From positions 1 through 51,576 of the forward strand of contig DATLGO010000080.1 of the NCBI GenBank assembly GCA_035540375.1: 51,576 nt of DNA, in the 5' to 3' direction. A program made the translations under genes and the position numbers. Each line of letters opens with the position of its first letter. Within the stretch, counting starts at the first letter, position 1. The stretch comes from Candidatus Thermoplasmatota archaeon (GTDB lineage: Archaea; Thermoplasmatota; SW-10-69-26; JACQPN01; JAJPHT01). This document shows positions 8,818 to 18,300 of this stretch, in pieces. The notes below the pieces were generated by a model. The model worked only from the letters and a program-made list of their open reading frames with translations, was not told the DNA's origin and searched no databases.

Positions 8818-9000
8818 CGGGCGCGAGGCTGAAAAAGATTGCGCGCCGCGATGCCGTCTGGAGGCGGGGGAGCCGCGCGCGAGGGGTCACGAGGTCAGGC
8901 GCCCTCGACCGCACCCCTCCGGCGTCGCCGCGTGGGACCGGACGACGTCCGCTCGAAGGCTTGATGCTCCCGCCCATCCCTGAAGGCGCAGGGAGAGGAG

Positions 9001-9008
9001 AGCTATCG
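9001..9008 (+). promoter_or_regulatory. TATA-like element before giant PKD gene A
   Basis: AGCTATCG lies 25 bp before the ATG at 9026. A near-identical element, AGTTATCG, lies 24 bp before the paralogous gene B. The rest of the intergenic region from 8818 shows no gene. Confidence 0.4.
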
Positions 9009-9025
9009 GGCAGGCTCCGGATTCA

Positions 9026-12000
9026 ATGAGCGTGAGCGATCGACCGCCGCGAACCAAGGGTCGCCTCGGGGCCCTTCTCGTCGCCGCCCTGTTCGTCGCG
9101 CCGCCCCTCGCCGCGGCGCTCGAGGCCGAGGCTCCGTCCCTCGCGCGCGAACCGACCCCGAGCGACACCCTCCTGCCGCCTTTCCCCCTCATCGACCGTT
9201 CGCGCGATCGACCCGTCGCGGACGCGGGCGTTCACGGCGTCCTCCTCGACATCCTCCGCCAGGTGCCGGACCCGACGTCGATCGGCGGCACGATGGCCGA
9301 CCTCCTCCCGATGACGGTCGAGGAGACCATCGAACGCATGGCGACCGACCCCTCCGCGAAGGTGAATACGATCACGTTCCCGCCGCAACCCGACGTCTAC
9401 GTCATCACCGGCGTCCACCACGTGCACGAAAGCTGGGTCTTCCAGAGCGAAGTCCGATTCGAGAACGCGGAGATCATCTACCACAGCACCCGGGCCTCGA
9501 ACGAGCACTGGTCGATCCGGGGCGACCCGAACGTGAAGATCACGGTCCTTAACTCCCGCTTCCGGCAAGTGGACGGGGACCGGGCGGCGTACGGCACGCT
9601 GAACGCGCGCGGCGACCTCCTCATCCGGAATTCCCACTTCAGCGAGGTGACCGTGTATGCGGACGTCTATTACTCCAAGGTCAATGACGTCGTCACCGTG
9701 GCCTACGCGGGCAACAGCCGCATCGAGGATTCGAAGTTCGAGAACGCGATCACGGGCCTCACCGTCACCCAGAACATCACAGTCGAGCGCTCGCTCTTCA
9801 CGAAGAGCTACACGGGCATGCGCATCGCCAAACACGCCGCGATGCGCGGGATGGGCATCGGCACGGTCCGGGATTCCACCTTCGTGATGAACACGATCGG
9901 CCTCGAGATCGCCTCAGGCGCGGGCGGCACGTACGAATCGCTCCACGCCACGGCGAACGGCATCGGCGTCAAGTGCGCCTCGAACGGCGACCACGACGGC
10001 GTCACCCAGACCAAGGAGGTGCCGCCGCCGGTCGTCCGCAACTCGAACCTGATGGAGAACTACGGCGACGCCATCCAGGGCGTGAACGGCATCACGCTCA
10101 CGGTCGGCACCGTCACGGTCAACGTCCCGACGAGCGAGTGCGACTACCTCGACAACCACTACGGCGGAACGGGCGTCTATGCGGACACGGTCTTCGCGAG
10201 CAACATGGACGAGCTCAACGTTCGCCGGGCCACGGCATGGAGCCTCCCCAACGTCCCCGCCCTCCCGTTCGCGCTCCAGATCATCACGACAGCCGTCACC
10301 ATCCCCGCGAGCGGATCGCTCTCGCTCTCGGGGCCGCTCATCGTCAAATTCCCCGGTTCGCTCACCATGACGGGGACGCCCACGACGCGACCCCAGATGC
10401 ACGCGAACGGGTTCCCGTTCGGCGCGAAACCCAACGGCCGCATGACCCTCACGCGCACGGACGTGAACGGCGACACGAACCTGTTCTTGCGCAACGACAA
10501 CGACACGGTGACCGAGGTCGACCTCAAGGGCGGCTTCCTGTTCCACGGCGTTTACGCCCACCGCACAAACGCGACCATCTCGAAGCTCAACGTCCTGGGA
10601 GGCGGCCCGAACGGCTACGGTCTCTACTACATCGCGGGCACGCTCGTGGGCGACGCGGTCTACACGCACCTCGTGCAGGACAGCACGTTCAGGAACGCGG
10701 GCCTCGGCGGCATCGCCGCGCTTCTCGACGTGCCGACGATCCGCCGCAACACGATCGAGGATGTGGGCGGGTCGGGCATCATCATGGCGCTCGCCGCGAA
10801 TCCCAAGGTGGAGAGCAACACGGTGCGACGGGTCGGCTCGAACGGCATCGCGAGCCTCCTCAACACGAACACGCTCATCGAGGGCAATACCGTCTCGCAC
10901 GTCCCGACCGCGATCCTGCCCGCGCTCGACGTGTCGGCCGCGAACGTCAAGAACAACAAAGTCTCGCACATGCGCATCGGGATCGGGGCCGTCATCGAGC
11001 AGGTGACGACCGACGGCAACCTTCTCGAGAAGGGCCACCTCGGCATCCTGAGCGGCCTCAACCCGTCCATGCTTTCGAAGAACGACCGGTTCGCGAGCCT
11101 CGTCACAGGCTTCTTCAGCCAGACGGACCCGAACCCGGCCAAAGTCGAGAACGCCCTCTTCACCTACAACGTCATGGGCCTCGGGGTTCTCGACGGCACG
11201 GTGGATGCGAAAGACAATGACTTCCTCCACCACGCGGGCGCCGCGCTCTTCACGTGGGACGCGGAAGCCCTCGCGTCGATCAACTGCGCGGATTGCCACA
11301 TGACCTCGGGCGACACGGTCGACGGCACCGTCACACCCGCGGTGGCGACGTGGCGGTCGACGCCCGACGCCGGCAAGATCAAGCCCCAGTGGTGGCCGAA
11401 GGCCCAGACCATCAGCGCCGGGAAATACACGCCCCCCGCCCTCCTCGAAGGCCCTGTCTTCGCGGCGAACGGCGCGACGATCGAGATCCTCGACAAGACG
11501 ATCGACCTCGCGGGATTCGGCATCGCCGCGAAGGGCACGGCCACGGAGGGCAAGCTCGACGTCCGCCGCTCGGACCTCAAGGGAGGCGCCTTCATCGCCT
11601 TCGATTCCGCGGGGACGGTCTTCCAGGACAACGTGGTGACCGACTTCAGTTGGGGCACGTCCCTCTACGCCTACCGCAAGGCGCCCACGGCCTCGGTGTC
11701 CTGCAACTGGATCAAGAACACGCACGCAGCGCTCGCCTATGCTCGCGGTGCGTCGAGTTCGATCCTCAAGCTTGATCGCAATCTGTTCGAGAATTTCTCC
11801 GAATTCCGCCTCGGCATGGACCGCCGCATCGGGAGCTACGCCGAGAACGCCGAGGTGAAGAACGGCGCGTTCCTTCGGATCGGGAGCGCGTCCGTCTCGG
11901 GCGTCGACCGCGCGGGGAAAGGAACCCTCACGCTCACGGACAACAATTTCCTGAGCGGCCGCAGCGGCTTCGAGGACTACGCCGGCAATTCCGGGCACAA

Positions 12001-15000
12001 GGTGCCGGAGCAGGGCGCCCCGCAGGCCGACGTCCGCAACAACTTCTGGGCCCTCCCCGACGGGCCCCGCGTGATCGAGCGGAGATTCGTCCTCACGAAG
12101 ATCGAAACCGAAACGACGCGCAACAGCCCGGGCGCGGAGCTCAGCCTGTGGGTCGACTCGCAAACCGGCAAAGCGCTCTGGGAACCCTTCCGCGTCGCGC
12201 CCGCCTCGCAGCTTCCCTGCACGCGGCCATTCTCGTCCACCCCCGCGTCCGCAACCGAGCTCGACACGATCACGTTCACGACGCGGTCCTTCGACCCCTC
12301 GGGCTTCGGAACGACCTCGACGTGGGACTTCGGCGACGGGTCGGCGACGGCCGCGGGGGCAATCGTCTCGCATCGTTTCCTCGACGGCGGCCCCCACACG
12401 GTGACCGAAACGGTCACCACGGGACAGGGCCGATCGTCGACCGTGAGCAGGACGATCACCGTCGCCCACGTGAACCCGGTTGCTGACTTCGCCGAGACGA
12501 TTGTGAACGAACTCACGCCGGTGCCCTTCACGGACCTCTCGACGCACCCGAACCCGGCGGACGCGCCGCCCACCGGCTGGACGTACGCTTGGGACTTCGA
12601 CGCGAGCGGCACCACGGACAGCACGGTCCGCGAGCCTTCCCACCGGTATGTCGACGGCGGCCCCTGGACCGCGCGCCTGACGGTGACCGACAACGACGGC
12701 CGCACGCACGTCCGGAACAAGGCGCTCGTCATCCCCCACGTCCCGCCGGTCGCGGGCTTCTCGACCGCGGGCGCCCTCGAGACGGATGTCTGGGCCTTCA
12801 CGGACACGAGCACGCATCCCAACGCTCCCCGGGACGGGATTCAGGCGCGGGCCTGGAGCTGCACGGACGGCTTCACCGCGACGAGCGCGAACCCGACGCA
12901 CAAGTTCGCCGACGGCGGGACCTACGGCTGCACGCTCACCGTCCACGACAACGACGGCATGAGCGACTCCGAGGGCGCGACGCTCGCCGTCGCGCACGTC
13001 CCGCCCCTCGCCGCCTTCGACGTCGCGGGGGCGAAGGACAGCGACACGTGGACCCTCACGGACCGCAGCACGCACCCCAACGCGCCCACCGACGGCATCA
13101 CGACGCGGGCCTGGAGCTGCAGCGACGGCGCGAGCGGGTCCGCCGCGACGCTTGCGCACAAGTTCGCGGACGGCGGTTCCTACACGTGTTCGATCCTCGT
13201 CGGCGACAATGACGGCCTCACGGCCACGGCGGAGCGCTCGATCGCGGTCGCCCACTCGGCGCCCGTCGCCGCGTTCACGTGGACCGGCAGCCTAGAAACC
13301 GACACCTTCGCCTTCATCGACGGGAGCACGCACCCCAACGCCCCTGTCGACGCCATCGTCTCGCGCCTCTGGGAATGCGACGACGGCTTCGCGAGCACCG
13401 AGGCCGCCCCGACGCACCGCTTCGCGGACGGAGGAACGAAGCGCTGCACGCTCAGCGTGACGGACGATGACGGGATCGTGACGAGCGTCACGAAGTCGGT
13501 CGCCGTGGGCCACGTCGCGCCGCTCCCCGACTTCACGCACGCGGGCGCCACCGAGCTCGACACGTGGAGCTTCACCGACGCGAGCACGCACCCGAACCCG
13601 GCCGACGCGCCGCCCGCAGGCTGGAGCTGGTCATGGAATCTCGGGGACGGGTCGAGCGCGACCGGCGCCTCGACGACCCGCCGCTACGCGGACGGCGGCA
13701 CGAAGACGGTCCGCCTCACGGCGACCGACAACGACGGCGTCAGCGCCTTCGCCGAGAAGAGCCTCGTCGTCGCCCACGTCCACCCCGTCGCGGACTTCAC
13801 GTTCACGGGCGCGCTTGAGAGCGAGACGTTCGCGTTCGCGGACGCGAGCACGCACCCGAACGCGCCGCACGACGGCATCGCGACGCGCGCGTGGAGCTGC
13901 ACGGACGGATGGACCTCCACCGCCGCCGCCCCGACGCACAAGTTCGTCGACGCGGGGACGTACACCTGCAGCCTCACGGTGACCGACAACGACGGGCGCT
14001 CCTCAACCATCGCGAAGAGCGTTCTCGTGGGCGTGACGCGGCCCGTCGTCTCGTTCACCGTCCTCGGCGCGAAGGAGACGGACACGTACGTCTTCACCGA
14101 CGCCACGACGCATCCGAACCCGGACGACGCTCCGCCGACGGGTTGGACCTGGAGCTGGGCCTTCGGTGACGGCGGGACGTCGGCGATCCGGAGCTCCACG
14201 CGGCGATACGCCGACGGCGGCGAATACGTCGTGGTCCATCGCGCGACCGACAACGACGGCGAGGGCGGCGAGGCGACCCGTACCGTGAGCGTCGCCCATA
14301 TCGCGCCCCTCGCGGCTTTCAGCGTCTCCGATCTCGCGCCCGAGCTCGGCGAACTCGTGACCTTCACGGACGCCTCGACCCATCCGAACGCGCCGAACGA
14401 CGCGATCGTCTCGTGGTCGTGGACGTTCGGGGACGGCGCATCGAGCGCGGCGCGGAATCCGACGCACAGTTACTCCGCCGTGGGCTCGTACACCGTGCGG
14501 CTCGTTGTGACGGACGACGATGGAATGACGCGCGAGGCGACGGCGATCGTGAATGCAGGCAACCTGCCGCCGGTGGCGGACTTCACGTGGAGCCCCTTGT
14601 ATCCCGAGATGGGCCAGCGCACGAATTTCACGGACCTGTCCCACGATCCCGATGGCAGCATCGTGAACTGGACGTGGTGGGTCGGCGTCCCGCCGTACCG
14701 GTACCTCCAGCACCCGACCAACGTGACCTACGCCGCCTCGGGCGGAAAGCTCGTCTGCTTGACCGTGAAAGACGACGGCGGAAGGACGACCACCCGATGC
14801 AAGACCATCATGGTTGACGACAACCTCGTTGCGACCGTCCACTTCGACGCGCACCAGCAGAAGGTCTACGAGCCCGTTTCGGGCAAGGTCTGGGTCCGAT
14901 GGGACCGCTACGGGGGACTTCCCACCCAGAACGCGATGGTCCGATACGAGTCCTGGCTCAAGACGGACCACGCAAGCAACCCTCCCATCACGACCGAGTG

Positions 15001-15295
15001 GCCGGTCGAATGCGACGCGTACGATTGCCGGTTCGGAACGAGCGTATCGAGTCAACCATACTATCAGTACCAGGAAGGGTCCACCGACTCCGAGGGCAAC
15101 TTCTACTTCTGGTACTACGACCGCGAGGGCGGCGTCGGAAATTGGGACCTCCGCCGCAACAACGTCCCCGGCCAGCACGACTACCGCATCCTCGTCTGGA
15201 CCAACCAGGGGATCCTCGGCAATTGGGAGCGCGCCACCATCACGGGGAGCTACTTCGTCGGCGAGGACATCTCGCCGGTGATCAGCCACGGTTGA
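9026..15295 (+). CDS. Giant surface protein A: beta-helix plus 10 PKD domains
   Basis: A 2089-residue exported protein. Residues about 12-33 form a signal peptide (hydrophobic core LLVAALFVAPPLAAAL). Residues about 120-1050 have the repeating short-strand pattern of a right-handed parallel beta-helix, rich in N-x-F/N-x-V turns (for example IEDSKFEN, IEGNTVSH). Residues about 1065-1930 are ten PKD repeats of about 86 residues with W-FGDG or W-C-DG cores and TVTDNDG endings. Residues 1932-2089 are a C-terminal domain shared with protein B and containing a CDAYDC pair. No C-terminal membrane helix is present, so attachment is not explained. PKD and beta-helix domains are typical of adhesins, S-layer-like proteins and polysaccharide-active proteins; no enzymatic site is seen. 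A perfect hairpin follows the stop. Confidence 0.9.
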   Translation: MSVSDRPPRTKGRLGALLVAALFVAPPLAAALEAEAPSLAREPTPSDTLLPPFPLIDRSRDRPVADAGVHGVLLDILRQVPDPTSIGGTMADLLPMTVEETIERMATDPSAKVNTITFPPQPDVYVITGVHHVHESWVFQSEVRFENAEIIYHSTRASNEHWSIRGDPNVKITVLNSRFRQVDGDRAAYGTLNARGDLLIRNSHFSEVTVYADVYYSKVNDVVTVAYAGNSRIEDSKFENAITGLTVTQNITVERSLFTKSYTGMRIAKHAAMRGMGIGTVRDSTFVMNTIGLEIASGAGGTYESLHATANGIGVKCASNGDHDGVTQTKEVPPPVVRNSNLMENYGDAIQGVNGITLTVGTVTVNVPTSECDYLDNHYGGTGVYADTVFASNMDELNVRRATAWSLPNVPALPFALQIITTAVTIPASGSLSLSGPLIVKFPGSLTMTGTPTTRPQMHANGFPFGAKPNGRMTLTRTDVNGDTNLFLRNDNDTVTEVDLKGGFLFHGVYAHRTNATISKLNVLGGGPNGYGLYYIAGTLVGDAVYTHLVQDSTFRNAGLGGIAALLDVPTIRRNTIEDVGGSGIIMALAANPKVESNTVRRVGSNGIASLLNTNTLIEGNTVSHVPTAILPALDVSAANVKNNKVSHMRIGIGAVIEQVTTDGNLLEKGHLGILSGLNPSMLSKNDRFASLVTGFFSQTDPNPAKVENALFTYNVMGLGVLDGTVDAKDNDFLHHAGAALFTWDAEALASINCADCHMTSGDTVDGTVTPAVATWRSTPDAGKIKPQWWPKAQTISAGKYTPPALLEGPVFAANGATIEILDKTIDLAGFGIAAKGTATEGKLDVRRSDLKGGAFIAFDSAGTVFQDNVVTDFSWGTSLYAYRKAPTASVSCNWIKNTHAALAYARGASSSILKLDRNLFENFSEFRLGMDRRIGSYAENAEVKNGAFLRIGSASVSGVDRAGKGTLTLTDNNFLSGRSGFEDYAGNSGHKVPEQGAPQADVRNNFWALPDGPRVIERRFVLTKIETETTRNSPGAELSLWVDSQTGKALWEPFRVAPASQLPCTRPFSSTPASATELDTITFTTRSFDPSGFGTTSTWDFGDGSATAAGAIVSHRFLDGGPHTVTETVTTGQGRSSTVSRTITVAHVNPVADFAETIVNELTPVPFTDLSTHPNPADAPPTGWTYAWDFDASGTTDSTVREPSHRYVDGGPWTARLTVTDNDGRTHVRNKALVIPHVPPVAGFSTAGALETDVWAFTDTSTHPNAPRDGIQARAWSCTDGFTATSANPTHKFADGGTYGCTLTVHDNDGMSDSEGATLAVAHVPPLAAFDVAGAKDSDTWTLTDRSTHPNAPTDGITTRAWSCSDGASGSAATLAHKFADGGSYTCSILVGDNDGLTATAERSIAVAHSAPVAAFTWTGSLETDTFAFIDGSTHPNAPVDAIVSRLWECDDGFASTEAAPTHRFADGGTKRCTLSVTDDDGIVTSVTKSVAVGHVAPLPDFTHAGATELDTWSFTDASTHPNPADAPPAGWSWSWNLGDGSSATGASTTRRYADGGTKTVRLTATDNDGVSAFAEKSLVVAHVHPVADFTFTGALESETFAFADASTHPNAPHDGIATRAWSCTDGWTSTAAAPTHKFVDAGTYTCSLTVTDNDGRSSTIAKSVLVGVTRPVVSFTVLGAKETDTYVFTDATTHPNPDDAPPTGWTWSWAFGDGGTSAIRSSTRRYADGGEYVVVHRATDNDGEGGEATRTVSVAHIAPLAAFSVSDLAPELGELVTFTDASTHPNAPNDAIVSWSWTFGDGASSAARNPTHSYSAVGSYTVRLVVTDDDGMTREATAIVNAGNLPPVADFTWSPLYPEMGQRTNFTDLSHDPDGSIVNWTWWVGVPPYRYLQHPTNVTYAASGGKLVCLTVKDDGGRTTTRCKTIMVDDNLVATVHFDAHQQKVYEPVSGKVWVRWDRYGGLPTQNAMVRYESWLKTDHASNPPITTEWPVECDAYDCRFGTSVSSQPYYQYQEGSTDSEGNFYFWYYDREGGVGNWDLRRNNVPGQHDYRILVWTNQGILGNWERATITGSYFVGEDISPVISHG
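12217..14820 (+). repeat. Ten-unit PKD repeat array in protein A
   Basis: Ten coding repeats of roughly 258 bp. Units 2-9 share a hyphen-like STHPN linker, in two flavours: NAP-DGI followed by a Cys-containing core, or NP-DAPP-GW followed by a Cys-free core. Short DNA blocks such as GACAACGACGGC recur in register, giving scope for unequal recombination. Confidence 0.85.
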
Positions 15296-15303
15296 ACGCG
15301 CTC

Positions 15304-15329
15304 AGGTCGGCGCCCGCGGGCGCCGACCT
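15304..15329. terminator. 26-bp perfect palindrome between genes A and B
   Basis: Left arm AGGTCGGCGCCCG and right arm CGGGCGCCGACCT are perfect complements with no spacer, 8 bp after the stop of gene A. RNA from this site would fold to a very stable hairpin separating the two giant genes. Confidence 0.55.
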
Positions 15330-15358
15330 CGTCGCGAAGCGTTCAAAAGCTCATGAGA

Positions 15359-15366
15359 AGTTATCG
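15359..15366 (+). promoter_or_regulatory. TATA-like element before giant PKD gene B
   Basis: AGTTATCG lies 24 bp before the ATG at 15383, matching the element before gene A at one mismatch and one base different spacing. Confidence 0.4.
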
Positions 15367-15382
15367 CCTGCGGGAGTATTGA

Positions 15383-18300
15383 ATGGAGAGGCAGGCACGC
15401 GCTGCGGTGAGCGGGAGCTATCGAACGAAGGTCGCCTCGTGGGGAAGGGCGATCGCGGTGGCGCTCGTGGCGATTCTCGTGACGCCGACGGTGTTGGCGG
15501 GGATCGACGTGACGCGACACGAGACCCCGACATCCGTGCTCGAGGCTTCCGGCCTTCCTGAAGTCGCCTTCGAGAAGCTACGGGAGGCCCTCCCCGAAAC
15601 GCGCGGCCCCATCCTCGGGAGCCCTGTCGCCGAGGCGCTCGCCCCGCTCCTTGCCGGCATCGAAGACGAACGCCTCCGCGACGTTGTCCTCGGCCACCTC
15701 GGGCGCGGCGCCCGGGATGCCTTCGAGGAGGGCACGCGGCGGATCGAGACGCGCCGCTCGGACCCCTCCGTGGGGGGCCTCTTCGTCATCCCTTCCGGCG
15801 AAGCCGAAACCGTGCTGTCGGGAACGGTCTACATCGACGAGGACTGGGTCGTCCAATCCCCGCTCCGGTTCGAGAACGCCGACGTCGTCTTCCGCACCGG
15901 AAACGGCAAGCACATGATCCAAACGGATCCCGGCATCTCGCTCACGATCCTCGATTCGACGGTGCGGCAGGTGGACGGGCGACGCGAACTCTATGGCCTC
16001 ATCGTGGCGAACGGCCCGCTCGTGATCGAGCGCTCGACCGTGAGCGAGATCATGGTGACCGCCGTTGCCCGCGCGGGATTCCTGGGTGCAACGAGCCGGA
16101 TCGTGGACTCCAGGTTCGACAACGCCGTCACCGCGCTCACGCTTTCGCAAAACGCGCTCGTCGACCGGACCATTTTCACGCGCAGCTTCGAAGGGCTCCT
16201 CGTCGAAGGCACCGTGGTCGGCTCCGGCGTGCCCAAGGTCTGGCGGAGCGCCTTCGAAATGAATGAAAAAGGAATCGTGGTTTCCGCGGACGCGGGCGGT
16301 CAATTTGGAGCCCTCCGGATGAGCGCCAACGCGATCGGAGTCGAATGCAAATCGAGCGGCGAGCAGGACGCGAGCCTGCCTGGATATGAGATCGACCCGG
16401 CGCGCGTCAACGATTCGAACATCGCCGAGAACTACGGCGACGCCGTGAGCGGGTCGAACGGCATCTCGATCACAACGCCCTACGGCGAGCTCGTGGTCGC
16501 CGACAGTCGCTGCATCTACGACGGGAATTACTACGGCGGCGCCGGTCTCGCCGCGGATTCCACCTTCAAGAGCGACGGCGACACGATGACGAACACGCGC
16601 GACACCCCGAACGCCTTGCCCGGGACGCCCGCGCTTCCCTGGCCGATCCACCTCATCACGAGCACGACAACCTGGTCGAACAGTCAGCCACCGCCGACCC
16701 TTTCGGGCCCTGTGGTCGTGAAATATCCCGGCGCGCTCACCACCAGCAATCTGCAGATGGACCCACGCGGCTTCACGATCGGCGCCAAGAAGAACGGCGC
16801 GATCGAGGTCAAGAACACGGTCTTCAACGGCCGAACCAGCCTGTTCGTCCGCAACGACGGCGACAAGATCGAAAACGTGGACCTCACCCAGGAAGTTGTC
16901 TTGAACGGGGTCTGGTCGCACCGCGCCAATTCGGTCATCAAGAACCTCAATGTTCTCGCAGGCGCGCCCAACGGTTACGGAGTGTTCTTCTGGACCGCGC
17001 TCTTCAAGGGCGATTCGGCCTACGTCCGCACGGTGGATGGCGGCGTCTTCAAGAAGGCCGTCGGCGGCGTTCGATCCCAGCTCGACTCGCCGACGATCAA
17101 GAACGCCCGGTTCGAGGACACGGCCTATCCGGTGATCACGTTCCTTTCGACGCCCGAGGTGTCCGACAACGACATCGTCCGTCCGATCCTCGCGTTCACC
17201 ACGGTTCTGACGTCGAACCCGAAATACATCAACAACGACGCGGTCGGCGTTTCCGCGAAACTCATCCCGGGGCTCTCGCTTCCCGCCAAACCCGAGATCG
17301 AGGAGACGGACGCCTCCAAGTTCATCATGTCGGCGCTCGACAACAATCCGACCGTGATCGGCAATTCGGCAACGGACATGGATTCCGGCGTGATCGCCGC
17401 GCTCGGCGTCGGAACGGTCACGATTTCGGACAACGACTTCGTCCGCGTGCGCTCAGGCGTCATGTCGGTGCTCGCGAAGGTCGCAAGCGACCGCAACGTC
17501 TATGATCGCGGGATGTACGGGTATTGGGGACTGCTGAACCCGGCCGGGATCACGTTCACCTCGGACGTGTTCACGAACCAGGTCTTCGGCATCGCGTCAT
17601 GGGACCTTGGCGGACCCTCGATCACGTCCTCCTTGTTCGCGTTCAATTACATCGGACTTTCCGTCTCGAGCCTCGCGCTCGCGAACCCGCCTCCGCCGCA
17701 TTCGACGTCGATCACGAACTCCAACTTCATCCACAACTTCGGAGCCGGCGCGGTCATGTGGAACTTCATGGGCAGCGCAATGACGGCGACGTGCACCGGT
17801 TGCTGGAAGGAAACCGACGAATCCATGGAGATCTCCGCGACGAGCACCTATCGCGCGTCGAGCCTCGGACCCAACCCCGAGGTCCCCACGCCGTCGTGGT
17901 GGTCGAGCCGCGTCATCACGTCCTCGGGAACCACGACGCTGAGCGGCACCGTCAACGGCCCCGTCGTCGCGCGGACGGGAGGGAAGATCCAGGTCAAGGA
18001 CACGACGCTCGACATGAACGGCTTCGCGATCGGCGCCAAAGGCTCGGGGACCACCGCGAGCCCGACGGGCATCCTGGAAATCGTCCGCTCGGACATCGTG
18101 AACGGCGCCGTCATCGCGTCCAACAGCACCTCCGCCACGATCGAGCTCAACCGATTCGAGCACTTCAGGCGCGGCGTGGCGGTCGCGACCTTCGGGAACC
18201 CTGCGACGATCCGATGCAACAGCTTCGAGAACATCATGTCCCCCGCGTCGTTCCTCAAGGGAATGCCCGGGAAGGTCTTGACCTTCGAGCGCAACCTCGT

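Noticed and set aside
9914-13255. A 1113-residue open frame on the minus strand
   Set aside because: It lies antisense to giant gene A, has Arg/Val/Asp-rich sequence typical of the complement of high-GC coding DNA, and shows no domain.
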